DNA of 64,000 nt from Sulfuricella denitrificans skB26. Its GTDB lineage: Bacteria > Pseudomonadota > Gammaproteobacteria > Burkholderiales > Sulfuricellaceae. Within the stretch, counting starts at the first letter, position 1, and each line of letters starts with the position of its first letter. The stretch is from the NCBI RefSeq assembly GCF_000297055.2, contig NC_022357.1:1426001-1490000 (forward strand). The letters run 5' to 3'. The notes beneath the pieces are model-generated. The model saw nothing but the letters and a program-made list of their open reading frames with translations. It was not told the DNA's origin and ran no database searches. A program made the position numbers and the translations under genes. Below, piece by piece: positions 17,432 to 26,555 of this stretch.

Positions 17432-18613
17432 ATGCTGAAGGCTTTATTCGCGTTACCTTCCACCGTCTGGTTGCTGGGGCTGGTGAGTTTTTTCAACGAT
17501 GCCGCCAGCGATCTGGTCTATCCGCTGCTGCCCCTGTATCTGGCCTCGGTGCTGATGGCGGGCCCCAAGGCGCTGGGCATCATCGAGGGTATCGCCGAGG
17601 CGACGGGCAGCCTGCTCAAGCTGTTTGCCGGCGTGCTGGCGGACAAGACTCGTTCCACCAAATATTGGGTGGTGGGCGGTTATAGTTTGGCCGCGCTGGG
17701 CCGTCCGTTCCTCGCCCTGGCTGGTTCCTGGCCGACGGTACTGGTGCTGCGCTTTGCCGACAGGGTGGGCAAGGGGCTGCGTTCATCCCCGCGCGACGCC
17801 ATGCTGGCGCTGAGCGTGGCGCCGCATCAGCGCGGCCTGGCTTTCGGCTTTCACCGCGCCCTGGATAATGCCGGTGCGGTGGTCGGGCCGCTGCTCGCCG
17901 CATGGCTGCTTTACCGCGGCATGCCGATCCGCGACATCCTGCTATGGACCCTGGTGCCGGGCGTGATAACGGTCGGCCTGACGCTATACATCCGCGAGCC
18001 TCACCGCGAGATGCCACTACACAAGCCGGCTTTCAGCTGGACGATGCAAGGCTTTCCGCCGGTTTTCAAGCGCTACCTGCTGGTGTTGGCGCTGTTCACC
18101 CTGGGTAATTCGTCCAACATGTTCCTGCTGCTTCGCGCTCGGGAAATGGGGCTGACCGAATCCCAGGTGCCACTGTTGTGGGCGCTGGCGTCGGGGATGG
18201 CGATGCTGTTTTCCACGCCGCTGTCGGCGCTGTCGGACCGTCTCGGCAGAACCCGGTTGATCGTCGGCGGCTGGGCGGTGTATGGCGCGTTCTACCTGCT
18301 GCTCGGTCTGAACGGTCAAAATCTGTGGCTGCTGTGGCCGTTGTTTGCTTTCTACGGCCTGTTCATGGCCGCCACCGAGGGCGCAGAAAAGGCGCTGGTC
18401 GCCGATCTCGCGCCCAAGGAACTGCTCGGCACTGCCTACGGCTGGTTCAATCTCACTGCCGGCGTAATGCTGCTTCCCGCTTCCGTGTTGTTCGGCTGGC
18501 TGTGGCAGACCTTCAGCCCGGAATGGGCCTTCGGCTTTTCTGCCAGTTGCGCCATCCTGGCGGCGTTTTTGCTGAAGTTCTGGGTACCGACACAATCCGG
18601 GCATACGCCATGA
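17432..18613 (+). CDS. MFS transporter
   Basis: A 393-residue carrier with about 12 membrane helices. It begins MLKALFALPSTVWLLGLVSFFNDAASD, and an MFS loop motif appears as DRVGKGLRSSPRDAM. GGAG lies 8 bases before the ATG at 17432, one base after the stop of the restriction gene. An in-frame GTG at 17417 lies inside that gene. It overlaps the TauE gene by four bases, so both carriers are probably made together. Substrate unknown. Confidence 0.85.
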   Translation: MLKALFALPSTVWLLGLVSFFNDAASDLVYPLLPLYLASVLMAGPKALGIIEGIAEATGSLLKLFAGVLADKTRSTKYWVVGGYSLAALGRPFLALAGSWPTVLVLRFADRVGKGLRSSPRDAMLALSVAPHQRGLAFGFHRALDNAGAVVGPLLAAWLLYRGMPIRDILLWTLVPGVITVGLTLYIREPHREMPLHKPAFSWTMQGFPPVFKRYLLVLALFTLGNSSNMFLLLRAREMGLTESQVPLLWALASGMAMLFSTPLSALSDRLGRTRLIVGGWAVYGAFYLLLGLNGQNLWLLWPLFAFYGLFMAATEGAEKALVADLAPKELLGTAYGWFNLTAGVMLLPASVLFGWLWQTFSPEWAFGFSASCAILAAFLLKFWVPTQSGHTP

Positions 18614-19515
18614 ATTCCTTCATGGCGACCTTTCCCATTTCCGGCGTGCATACCTGGCTGTGGCTACCGCCGCTGGTGGCGTTCTGCATTTCATTTTTTA
18701 CTTCGATGGTGGGCATCTCCGGGGCGTTCCTGCTGCTGCCGTTCCAGATGAGCGTCCTGAACTACACGGCGCCCTCGGTCAGCGCTACCAATCTGGTCTA
18801 CAATCTGGCCGCCACGCCCGGCGGCGTTTACCGCTACCTGCGCGAAGGCCGCATGGTGTGGCCGCTGGTGTGGGTGATCGTAGCCGGTACTCTGCCGGGC
18901 ATCGTCATCGGCTTTTATCTGCGTGTCATGTATCTGCCCGATCCGCGCGATTTCAAGCTGTTTGCCGGGTTGGTGCTGCTGTATATCGGCTATCGGGTAC
19001 TGGCGGAATTCCTGCCCTGGCATGAAAAATCCGAGACGGAGGCGACCCGACCGCAACCCGTAACGGCGATCCGCATGCTCCAGTTCTCGCTGGCCAGGGC
19101 TAGTTTTTCTTTCGGTGAGCAGGTCTTTTCATTCAGCGTGCCGGCCATGTTCCTGCTGGCGCTGATTGTCGGCGTGATCGGCGGCACCTACGGCATCGGC
19201 GGCGGCGCCATCATCGCACCGTTCTGCGTGGCCTTGTTTGGCCTGCCGGTGCATGCCATCGCCGGGGCGGCGATAGCCGGCACGCTGTTTACCTCGGTAG
19301 CCGGGGTGGCGTTGTATAGCCTGCTTCCCGCGCCGGCTGGGATGGTGACGCAGCCTGATTGGGCGCTGGGCCTGCTGTTCGGCCTGGGTGGTTTCGCCGG
19401 GATGTACTTCGGTGCACGCTGCCAGAAACGTGTTCCGCAAAGAATACTCAAACTGCTGCTGGGCTTGCTGCTGATGCTTCTGGCGGGATATTACATCTTC
19501 GCTTTCTTCGCCTGA
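18610..19515 (+). CDS. TauE/SafE-family membrane transporter
   Basis: A 301-residue protein with about eight membrane helices and the family's two-fold pattern (FTSMVGISGAFLLLPFQM and GGTYGIGGGAIIAPF). Members export sulfite, sulfoacetate or related organic anions. The ATG overlaps the MFS stop (ATGA). The 3' end overlaps the convergent kinase gene by 25 bases, with no terminator visible between them. Confidence 0.85.
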   Translation: MNSFMATFPISGVHTWLWLPPLVAFCISFFTSMVGISGAFLLLPFQMSVLNYTAPSVSATNLVYNLAATPGGVYRYLREGRMVWPLVWVIVAGTLPGIVIGFYLRVMYLPDPRDFKLFAGLVLLYIGYRVLAEFLPWHEKSETEATRPQPVTAIRMLQFSLARASFSFGEQVFSFSVPAMFLLALIVGVIGGTYGIGGGAIIAPFCVALFGLPVHAIAGAAIAGTLFTSVAGVALYSLLPAPAGMVTQPDWALGLLFGLGGFAGMYFGARCQKRVPQRILKLLLGLLLMLLAGYYIFAFFA

Positions 19516-20936
19516 ATGTTAGACGCTGCTCCAATCTTCGTCGCCATACTGCCGCGGGGAAAGGATTTTGGCAGGGCGAGGATGACTTCAAGGCCGCCGC
19601 CGGCCTGGTTTTTCAGTACCAGTTCGCCGCCGTGCATCTGTGCGATGTTGCGTGCAATCCCCAAGCCCAGGCCGGTGCCGCCGGTATCTCGGCTGCGTGA
19701 ATTTTCCAGGCGATAAAAAGGTTCGAATACCCGTTCTAGTTCAGCCTCTGGAATGCCCTGACCGTGATCCAGGATGTGGATTTGTAGTTGTTTGTCGCCG
19801 TCGTTCACGATGACGGTGGCACTTTTTCCGTATTTGATGGCATTGTCGATTAGATTGCTCAGACACCGTTTCAGGGCTGTCGGCTTGCACGGATAAGGCT
19901 GTGCAACGATACCTTGCAATCTGACTTCATGGCCAATTTCCGCCGCATCTGCCTGGAGGCTTTCCAGCAAGGCCATGATGTCCACAGGTTGCACAGTCTC
20001 CGGGTTGTCCACACCGCGCATGAAATCCAGGGTAGCGGCTACCAAAGACTCCATTTCTTCCAGATCCTTGGTGAATTTTGCTCTGAGGTCATCATCCTCC
20101 AGCAGTTCTGCCCGGAGCCGCAACCGGGTGATGGGGGTTTTCAGGTCGTGCGACATGGCGGCGAGAATCCGCGTGCGTTCCTGAATATAGTTGGCCAGGC
20201 GTGACTGCATGGTGTTGAAGGCATGTGCCGCGCGACGCACTTCGGTCGGGCCTGTTTCCAACAGGGGCGGGCTATTGATGTCGTTGCCCAGTTTTTCTGC
20301 GGCGCTGGCGAGGGTGTTAAGGGGGCGCGTAGCAAGGCGCACTGCGAGCAGCGAAAGAACAATCACTGCGGCGAGCAGGATCAGCAGATTGAACAACGGT
20401 CGGGGCGGCATGGGGAACGCTGGGCCGGTTGGGAGCGCATCGAATGACACGGTTGACCCATCCAGCAAGCGTGTTTCCACTGCGAAGGCGGTTATTTTCT
20501 GTGGATGGATACTGCTGGCGAGATGAGGAGAATTGACCTCGTGTTGCCTTTCGGGCCATTCCATTTCGGAAACAGTGACTGTGATAGGGGGGTATTCACC
20601 AAGCAGGTCACGTAGCAACATGCCGAAACTGGCCGCCTGGTTTGCACTGTCCAGGTTCTGACGGGGTAGGCTTGAGCGGGGGGCGTCAAGTGAAATTCGC
20701 AGGGTTGGGGAATTGAGGGTCGCCACGAACTTATGCCGATCGGCGGGGGCAAGAGAATTTAGTAGCCGGAGGGTATCGGAGATCCGTTGCGCCGATTCCA
20801 TGCTGATCGATCGAAACAGCAAACGGTCGCGTTCGCGAAAATGGAAGACGACACTAATTGATTGCACCAGAATCAGACCGCCGAGCAGGATCAGAACCAT
20901 GCGGCTGAACAGGGATTGAGGCAAGAGTTGCATCAT
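19491..20936 (-). CDS. Sensor histidine kinase (EnvZ/RstB type)
   Basis: A 481-residue kinase. Membrane helices lie at about residues 11-30 and 184-202 and enclose a periplasmic sensor of about 150 residues, followed by HAMP. The phospho-accepting His is in MSHDLKTPITRLRLR, and the ATPase boxes are LIDNAIKYG, DHGQGIPEAEL and GGTGLGLGIARNI. Its start overlaps the stop of the response regulator gene (ATGA). The tail after ILALPKSF is not conserved in appearance. Confidence 0.92.
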   Translation of the reverse strand: MMQLLPQSLFSRMVLILLGGLILVQSISVVFHFRERDRLLFRSISMESAQRISDTLRLLNSLAPADRHKFVATLNSPTLRISLDAPRSSLPRQNLDSANQAASFGMLLRDLLGEYPPITVTVSEMEWPERQHEVNSPHLASSIHPQKITAFAVETRLLDGSTVSFDALPTGPAFPMPPRPLFNLLILLAAVIVLSLLAVRLATRPLNTLASAAEKLGNDINSPPLLETGPTEVRRAAHAFNTMQSRLANYIQERTRILAAMSHDLKTPITRLRLRAELLEDDDLRAKFTKDLEEMESLVAATLDFMRGVDNPETVQPVDIMALLESLQADAAEIGHEVRLQGIVAQPYPCKPTALKRCLSNLIDNAIKYGKSATVIVNDGDKQLQIHILDHGQGIPEAELERVFEPFYRLENSRSRDTGGTGLGLGIARNIAQMHGGELVLKNQAGGGLEVILALPKSFPRGSMATKIGAASNIQAKKAKM

Positions 20937-21658
20937 TTTCCTCCTGCTTCTACCTGCGCGGCCAGGACATAACCCTCGCCCCGCACGGTTTTGATGATGG
21001 TGGGTTCCTTGGCATCGTCCGCTAGGCGGTGGCGAAGTCGACTTATCTGAACATCAATGCTTCTTTCGAAAGGGTCTGTTTCCCGCCCCTGCATCAGATC
21101 CATGAGTTGATCCCGGCTGAGAACCCGGTTGGGGTGATTGAGAAATATCCGGAGCAGGCGATATTCAGAACCGCTCAATGGAACCACCACCCCTTCCGGC
21201 GAGACCAGTTGGCGCGAGATTGTGTCCAACTGCCATCCGGCAAAACGGAGGTGAAGCGCGTTGTCGGTACGCAGATTTTCCGGCAAGGCCTTGGCCCGGC
21301 GCAGGATGCTCTTGATGCGCGCCAGTAGCTCGCGCGGATTGAATGGCTTGGGCAGGTAATCGTCGGCGCCCATTTCCAGGCCGAGAATGCGGTCCATGTC
21401 CTCGCCGCGGGCGGTGAGCATGATCACCGGGATGTCTGAGCGCGCGCGCAGGTTGCGGCATAGTACCAGGCCATCATCCCCCGGCAGCATCAGGTCGAGC
21501 ACGATTAAATCTACCCGTCCGCTCTCCAGCGCCGCCAACATGCCCTTGCCTTCCGCAACGGAAGTAGTTCGATAGCCGCTTTTCTGCAGGTAATCACCCA
21601 GCAGGCTGCGAATCTCGGCATCGTCGTCCACGATAAGAATGTGTTCTGGTGTTGTCAT
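20933..21658 (-). CDS. OmpR-family response regulator
   Basis: A 241-residue regulator. The receiver has the acidic pair in IVDDDAEIR, the phosphorylated Asp in VLDLMLPGDDG and Lys in LPKPFNP. The C-terminal winged helix is recognised by LSGSEYRLLRIFLNHPNRVLSR and RLRHRLADD. It pairs with the kinase encoded directly downstream and is divergent from the EF-hand gene. The 83-base element shared by that gene and the Spy-like gene at 37.7 kb is its most likely target. Confidence 0.93.
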   Translation of the reverse strand: MTTPEHILIVDDDAEIRSLLGDYLQKSGYRTTSVAEGKGMLAALESGRVDLIVLDLMLPGDDGLVLCRNLRARSDIPVIMLTARGEDMDRILGLEMGADDYLPKPFNPRELLARIKSILRRAKALPENLRTDNALHLRFAGWQLDTISRQLVSPEGVVVPLSGSEYRLLRIFLNHPNRVLSRDQLMDLMQGRETDPFERSIDVQISRLRHRLADDAKEPTIIKTVRGEGYVLAAQVEAGGK

Positions 21659-21728
21659 GATGTTTTTATACCCTGTTTACCTGATTTTCATGCAAGAAAA
21701 TTGTAAAGCAGTGTAACGGCTCGGATCT

Positions 21729-21811
21729 TTGTCACAATATGTTACAAAAAAGACCCGCTCTGACATATGCCGGTTACACCATGGCGGTTAAATATGCTTC
21801 GCTGCAAAGCA
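21729..21811 (+). promoter_or_regulatory. 83-base upstream element shared with the Spy-like gene (copy 1)
   Basis: Blocks TTGTCACAAT, GTTACAAAAAA, TGACATA, TTACACCA, GCGGTTAAATA and CTTCGCTGCAAAGCA occur here in the same order and at the same total length as at 37646-37728. The DNA between the blocks differs, so this looks like conserved binding sites and a promoter. It ends 29 bases before the EF-hand ATG. Confidence 0.75.
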
Positions 21812-21840
21812 AATTGTTCATTTTATAAGGGGGTATTGTT

Positions 21841-22518
21841 ATGAGCGCAATTGGAGGTGTTGGTGGGAGTTCTTCGGCGATGATGGGTGGAATGAATGGA
21901 ATGCAACGTCCTGATCCGTCAAAAATGGCCGACAAGTTATTTTCGAAGCTGGATACCAAAGGCCAGGGGTTTATCGAGAAGAGCGATCTTCAAAGCGCGT
22001 TTGATCAGGTCTTATCGAATAAATCATCTGGCAAGACCCCCAGCGTGGACGATGTCTTCAAGGCACTGGACGGCAATGGTGACGGCAAGGTGACCAAGCA
22101 GGAGATGTCCGATAGTGTCACAAAACTCGCCGACCAGCTCGACAGCCAATTCCAGAGCATGCGGATGAGCGGCAAGGGTGGTATGGGTGGTATGGGTGGT
22201 ATGGGTGGTATGGGTGGTATGGGCGGCATGTCGAAGAGCGACATTGGCAGCATGGCAGACAGTGCCACTGGCAGCGCATCACAGGCGCTGAACAGCCTGG
22301 CCCAGAATTTCGACGCGGCGGACACTAATCAGGATGGAAAAGTCAGTGCGCAGGAAGCGATGGCTTACCAATTATCAAACGGAACCGCCTCGTCCTCAAG
22401 TGAAGCGCAGAGTGACGATGCCAGGGTAATGGCTAGAATAATGGAGCTGGCAGCATCTTACGGCGCCTTCGGTCAAGACGAGAAAACCAGTGGCCGCACC
22501 ATTTCAACAGCGGCCTGA
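21841..22518 (+). CDS. EF-hand calcium-binding protein
   Basis: A 225-residue protein. Two canonical EF-hand loops start at D77 (DGNGDGKVTKQE) and D161 (DTNQDGKVSAQE); a third loop (DTKGQGFIEKSD, about residue 38) lacks some ligands. Between the first and last lies a glycine-methionine repeat of six GGM units (residues 113-130). There is no classical signal peptide; the N-terminus is rich in Gly, Ser and Met. It is divergent from an OmpR-type regulator and shares its upstream element with a Spy-like periplasmic gene, suggesting an envelope or metal stress role (inference). Confidence 0.82.
   Translation: MSAIGGVGGSSSAMMGGMNGMQRPDPSKMADKLFSKLDTKGQGFIEKSDLQSAFDQVLSNKSSGKTPSVDDVFKALDGNGDGKVTKQEMSDSVTKLADQLDSQFQSMRMSGKGGMGGMGGMGGMGGMGGMSKSDIGSMADSATGSASQALNSLAQNFDAADTNQDGKVSAQEAMAYQLSNGTASSSSEAQSDDARVMARIMELAASYGAFGQDEKTSGRTISTAA
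22177..22230 (+). repeat. 9-base tandem repeat, six units, coding for Gly-Gly-Met
   Basis: Six consecutive copies of a GGTGGTATG-type unit, five of them nearly identical and the last with GGCGGC. Slippage here would change the protein length by three residues at a time without breaking the frame. Confidence 0.9.
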
Positions 22519-22519
22519 A

Positions 22520-22550
22520 CCTATGGGGCGCAGGTTTTGCGCCCCATAGG
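22520..22550 (+). terminator. Strong hairpin after the EF-hand gene
   Basis: A perfect 13-base inverted repeat (CCTATGGGGCGCA with TGCGCCCCATAGG) with a 5-base loop, starting right after the EF-hand stop codon. No T run follows, so it may end transcription inefficiently or protect the mRNA. Confidence 0.6.
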
Positions 22551-22593
22551 CTGGATGAACCAGGAAAAACTGTTTGCAAAAAATCGTCCTGAC

Positions 22594-22824
22594 ATGAAAA
22601 ACACTCGCAACCTTGCCCTCAGCCCTTTTGTCCCGCCTGGCCACCATCCAAAAATGCACATCATGGACTTCATGGATGCGTGCATGAGTAATTTCAAGGC
22701 TCATGATGGCGAGATCCACTACCAGAAGAAGGCCTTCTGCTTCAATTGCCACAATGAATTTCTCAAATTGTTCGTGGCGCATTTATACGGCAAGAAGTTT
22801 ACTGCTGATAATTTCGTTACTTAG
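22594..22824 (+). pseudogene. Decayed copy of the CXXCH protein gene found intact at 30707
   Basis: The open frame gives 76 residues from MKNTRNLALSPF. Its start matches the first residues of the protein at 30707. HHPKMHIMDFMDACMSNFKA matches its middle and FCFNCHNEFLKLFVAHLYGKK its end, heme-type motif included. The hydrophobic signal peptide core, about 40 further residues and another 20 before the CXXCH are missing. It is therefore a remnant with at least two deletions and cannot be exported as its relative is. It lies upstream of the ABC exporter operon whose last gene is the intact copy. Confidence 0.75.
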
Positions 22825-23179
22825 TATGTCTATCGAGGTTTCTGTTCTATATCAGGCAGAAATTGGCTCGCCATCGAAATGAAATAAATCGTAAGCGCCT
22901 GGGTCACCGTGTCGGACTTCAAGCTCCATTCTAGCCACGATGGCCATGAACTACTGGCTAAGAGGATGTGCTTTCAAAAAACATAAAAATGTTTAATAAG
23001 CATTTGATTACTTGTTTATTGTGAATGTATTTAATTATGTATACATACAATAAAAACAGTATGTTGTTGTTATTAAATAATCATTATTCAATTCTTGACA
23101 AAGACTGATTTGATATATAAAGTAGTAATTGATTACTTACTTAAATCAGGAAATAAATAAATTCAGGATGGATTTGATT
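22825..23179. other. AT-rich regulatory stretch upstream of the exporter operon
   Basis: About 350 bases, clearly richer in A+T than the neighbours, without a gene. TTGATTACTT occurs at 23004 and again at 23129. The second copy is part of an inverted repeat, AGTAAT-TG-ATTACT (23124-23137), placed just after a promoter, so it is a plausible operator for one of the TetR-family regulators encoded downstream. Confidence 0.5.
23095..23121 (+). promoter_or_regulatory. Likely promoter of the ABC exporter operon
   Basis: TTGACA (23095-23100) is perfect. TATAAA (23116-23121) follows after 15 bases, a little short of the optimum. An inverted repeat sits directly downstream. Confidence 0.5.
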
Positions 23180-24694
23180 ATGAAACCTTTGTCACGGTTG
23201 TTGCTGTTCGCTTTTATTTTTTCCTTCGGGAAAGCGGCATTTTCAGCGGATTCGTTGCCCCTGTGGGAGGCGATGGAACGGGCCGCACAATCCAACCCGG
23301 CAATCAAAAGCCAGCAGGTCGAAGTCAGCAGGCAAACGCTGGAGCAGGACATTGCCCACGGCCAGCATTTGCCCAAGGTCGACTTGAACGCTGCTTACAC
23401 CAGCTATGCCTACCCGACCTTCGTTACACCCATACGCGAAACGGGCGTATTCCCCCCGATGGACAGGAATATTGCCAATATTGGCTTGGCGCTAAATCTG
23501 CCACTTTATAGTGGCGGCAAGTTGGTGGCCGGTGAGGCGCTGGCCAAGCATAACCGGGAGGCATCTGTCCAGGCGCTGCGCGCCGGCGGGCAGGACCTGC
23601 TGTTCAATGTTGCCGCCACCTACACCAAGGCGCTGCATTTTCGCCAACTCGTAAAGGTGCTGGATACCCGCATCAAGGCGCTGCAGCAGGAGGAAAAGGA
23701 CATCGAATTGCGTATTCAGCAGGGGCGCGCCGCCCGACTGGAATTGATCCGGCTCCAGACCCAGCTTTCCCAGGCGCGTTACGACAAAGTGTCCGTTACG
23801 CAGGGCGAGAAAGATGCGCTGTCTCTTCTGGCCTCTTTGCTGGGTGGGGGTGGACCTGCACCGATTCTGTCGGAGTTGGGCGAAACTGCTCCGGCTCTGC
23901 CGGTTTCTGCTGAAGAAGCGATGCGTCGCGCCTTGCAGCAGCGCCCGGATATTCTCAGGCTCGATGCCATAGGCAAGGCTGCACAGCAGAAAACCGTCAT
24001 CGCCCGCGGCGACCGGCTGCCGCAAATAAATCTGGTGACCAAGGTGCAAGAGACCTCCGGCGGCGACTGGAAGGGATATGACGATTGGCAGATGGGCGTG
24101 CAACTGACCCTGCCAATATTTGACAGTGATATTCGCAAGCATCGGGTGGAGCAGGCAAGTCTCGAACAGAGGCAAAATACCTTGCAACAAGAAGACGCTC
24201 GCAACCGCCTCGCCAGCGATGTGGAACAGGCTTTCGGAGCCCTGTCCGAATCACGCGCCAGGCTGGAAGCGGCCACCCAGGGAGAAAGGGAGGCTAGTGA
24301 AGCGCTACGCATCGAAACCCTGCGCTACCATAGCGGCGAGAATACTATCACTGACTTGCTCGGCGCCGAATCCGCACTCTGGTCAGCTACCGCGAGCCGC
24401 CTCCAGGCGGGGTACGACATTGCCGTGAGTCAGGCACGGCTGCTGCGCGTAATCGGTGAACTCGTCCCAGACAGTTTCAGGCCCTCAGCCGCGAGCAAAA
24501 AATCCGGTGCGGAACATTCCTTATCCGGCATTGACCCATTCACTTTCGCGCAATACCTCTCATGGCATCGCTGCGGAATGACTTGTGGCGGCGAGCCGAC
24601 CGAACAGAATGCGAATGTCGGAATTTCACCCCGTCAAAGTCTCGCCGCAACGGATCTTCCGGGACACTCTATCCAGCAAGGAGCAAGGCTATGA
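23180..24694 (+). CDS. TolC-family outer membrane efflux protein
   Basis: A 504-residue outer membrane factor. Starting at ATG 23180 gives a regular signal peptide (MKPLSRLLLFAFIFSFGKAAFSA); in-frame starts at 23129 and 23168 would put a polar stretch before it. Two repeated helical hairpin units are visible (LPLWEAMERAAQSNPAIKSQ and SAEEAMRRALQQRPDILRLD). The family normally ends near VIGELVPDS, but here about 70 more residues of unrelated composition follow, up to the adaptor gene. The stop overlaps the adaptor start (ATGA). It is the channel for the ABC exporter encoded downstream. Confidence 0.85.
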   Translation: MKPLSRLLLFAFIFSFGKAAFSADSLPLWEAMERAAQSNPAIKSQQVEVSRQTLEQDIAHGQHLPKVDLNAAYTSYAYPTFVTPIRETGVFPPMDRNIANIGLALNLPLYSGGKLVAGEALAKHNREASVQALRAGGQDLLFNVAATYTKALHFRQLVKVLDTRIKALQQEEKDIELRIQQGRAARLELIRLQTQLSQARYDKVSVTQGEKDALSLLASLLGGGGPAPILSELGETAPALPVSAEEAMRRALQQRPDILRLDAIGKAAQQKTVIARGDRLPQINLVTKVQETSGGDWKGYDDWQMGVQLTLPIFDSDIRKHRVEQASLEQRQNTLQQEDARNRLASDVEQAFGALSESRARLEAATQGEREASEALRIETLRYHSGENTITDLLGAESALWSATASRLQAGYDIAVSQARLLRVIGELVPDSFRPSAASKKSGAEHSLSGIDPFTFAQYLSWHRCGMTCGGEPTEQNANVGISPRQSLAATDLPGHSIQQGARL

Positions 24695-25695
24695 ACAAAA
24701 AGATCGTAATTATCGGCATTCTCGCCGCAGGTATCGGCGCCGCCGTGCTGTGGAAATTCGCACCCTGGACTGCGCGGCCGGACGAAGGCTCGGTGTTCGC
24801 CTCGGGCACGGTGGATGCGACTGAAATAGCGGCCTCGTTCCGTGTGCCGGGCATTCTGGTCAAGCGGCCGGTAGATGAAGGCAGCCACGTCAAGCCGGGC
24901 GAATTGCTGGCCGCGCTCGACGAGCGCGAGACTGTTGCCCGGTTGCACCAGGCGGAAGCCGCGCAGCAGGTCGCCCAGGCGCGCCTGAAAGACCTGGAAC
25001 AGGGCTACCGCCCGCAGGAAATCGCCGAAGCGCGTGCCCAGGCCGAACAGTCACGCGCCAACCTGAGCAATCTGCAAGAAGAAGCCCGGCGTTCCGAGGC
25101 GCTCTTCCATGGCGGCGCCACCAGCCAGCAGCGGCGCGACAAGGACCGCACCGCCGCCGACATGGCCGCCCAGCAGTTAAGCGCCACTCAGGAACGGCTC
25201 AAGTTGCTGCAAAGCGGTTACCGTCCCGAGACCATCAACGCCGCGCGCGCGCAATTCGAGGAAGCGCAGGCCTCAGTCGCCGCCGCCCATGTTGCCTTGG
25301 ATGATTTGCAGGTAACCAGCCCGGTGGAAGGCGTGGTCACCCGCAAGCATGCTGAAGTGGGCGAAACCCTGGGTGCCGGGCGCCCAGTGGTGACGGTCAC
25401 CGATATTTCCAGGCCTTGGGTACGGGTCTACATCCCGGAAACCCAGATCGGCAAGGTGCACCTGGGCGCCGCAGCCAAAGTCAAGGTCGACACCTTTCCC
25501 AACCGGGACTTTGATGGGCGCGTGAGCTATGTTTCGTCTCAGGCGGAGTTCACACCCAAGAACGTGCAGACTCAGGAAGAACGGGTGAAGCTGGTTTTTG
25601 CGGTGAACGTGACACTGGAGAATCTTGACGGTACGCTCAAACCCGGTATGCCGGCTGATGTATATATCACTGCCCAAGGCGGATCCGCCAAATGA
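24691..25695 (+). CDS. HlyD-family adaptor of an ABC exporter (YbhG-like)
   Basis: A 334-residue membrane fusion protein with an N-terminal anchor (residues 4-24), lipoyl halves (FRVPGILVKRPVDEGSHVKPGELLAALD and LQVTSPVEGVVTRKHAEVGE) and a coiled-coil hairpin made of repeated heptads (GYRPQEIAEARAQAEQ and GYRPETINAARAQFEE). It resembles the E. coli YbhG adaptor, and the downstream ATPase/permease gene order fits the YbhGFSR exporter. The start overlaps the TolC-family stop, and the stop overlaps the HD-GYP start. Confidence 0.87.
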   Translation: MNKKIVIIGILAAGIGAAVLWKFAPWTARPDEGSVFASGTVDATEIAASFRVPGILVKRPVDEGSHVKPGELLAALDERETVARLHQAEAAQQVAQARLKDLEQGYRPQEIAEARAQAEQSRANLSNLQEEARRSEALFHGGATSQQRRDKDRTAADMAAQQLSATQERLKLLQSGYRPETINAARAQFEEAQASVAAAHVALDDLQVTSPVEGVVTRKHAEVGETLGAGRPVVTVTDISRPWVRVYIPETQIGKVHLGAAAKVKVDTFPNRDFDGRVSYVSSQAEFTPKNVQTQEERVKLVFAVNVTLENLDGTLKPGMPADVYITAQGGSAK

Positions 25696-26555
25696 ATCCG
25701 GCGTTTACCATGACCGAAGATGAACAACTGACCGCCCGGAAGCTGGAACGGCGCGACCGGAATGTCCTTATTTTTTATGGACTGTTCAGCCTGGTAGTCG
25801 TCGTGGTCGAGGAGGCGGTAGTCTTTTACTTCCATATGGCGGATCGTTTTGGTATTGCTCCACTTCTTGCCAGGGGAGTGATCTACCTGGTGCTGAGTAC
25901 GGCATTGTGGGCAATGCTGTTGCGCGCCAACCGGCGCCTGGTGTGCAAATTAATGCACGAGAAACAGGAAAATCACGAGTCGGTGCTGCTCGCCTACGAC
26001 AATGCCTTGGGCTTGAAAGACAGCTATACCGGCGGACATGGGCGGCGGGTGGCGTTTTACGCACGCCAGATCGCAACCGCCTTCGGTCTGCCGCAGGAGG
26101 AATCCAACTCCATCGGAGAAGCCGCATCGCTTCACGATATTGGCAAGATCGGCATCCCCGACGCCATACTCACCAAGCCTGGCAAACTGACTCCTGAAGA
26201 ATTCAGTGTCATCCAGAAACACCCTGTCATGGGCGCCGAGATCGTTCAATCGATCCCGCTGCTCAGCCACCATGTTCCCGCCGTGCGCCATCACCACGAA
26301 CATTTCGACGGCAGCGGTTATCCGGACGGACTGAGCGGATCGGACATCCCACTCGCTGCGCGCATTATCGCGGTGGCCGATGCTTTCGATGCCATGAGCA
26401 GCAACCGCAGCTACCGCAGTGGCGTCAGCGCGGACCGGACGTTGAACGAAATTGCCCAGGCTGCAGGCAGTCATTTCGACCCCGAGGTTGTCGCCGCGAT
26501 TGCCCGCAACTCTGTCCGCGACACCCTGTTTGCGGCACACAGAGAAATTTCATGA
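25692..26555 (+). CDS. Membrane-attached HD-GYP domain phosphodiesterase
   Basis: A 287-residue protein. Two hydrophobic segments lie at about residues 25-47 and 55-75 (YGLFSLVVVVVEEAVVFYF, then a second helix). The HD-GYP domain starts near residue 100: HD at H148-D149 (LHDIGKIGIPD) and GYP at G209-P211 (HHEHFDGSGYPDGL). Intact motifs predict hydrolysis of cyclic-di-GMP. It sits between adaptor and ATPase genes with four-base overlaps on both sides, so it is a true member of the export operon. This is unusual and suggests that the second messenger and export are linked (inference). Confidence 0.88.
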   Translation: MNPAFTMTEDEQLTARKLERRDRNVLIFYGLFSLVVVVVEEAVVFYFHMADRFGIAPLLARGVIYLVLSTALWAMLLRANRRLVCKLMHEKQENHESVLLAYDNALGLKDSYTGGHGRRVAFYARQIATAFGLPQEESNSIGEAASLHDIGKIGIPDAILTKPGKLTPEEFSVIQKHPVMGAEIVQSIPLLSHHVPAVRHHHEHFDGSGYPDGLSGSDIPLAARIIAVADAFDAMSSNRSYRSGVSADRTLNEIAQAAGSHFDPEVVAAIARNSVRDTLFAAHREIS

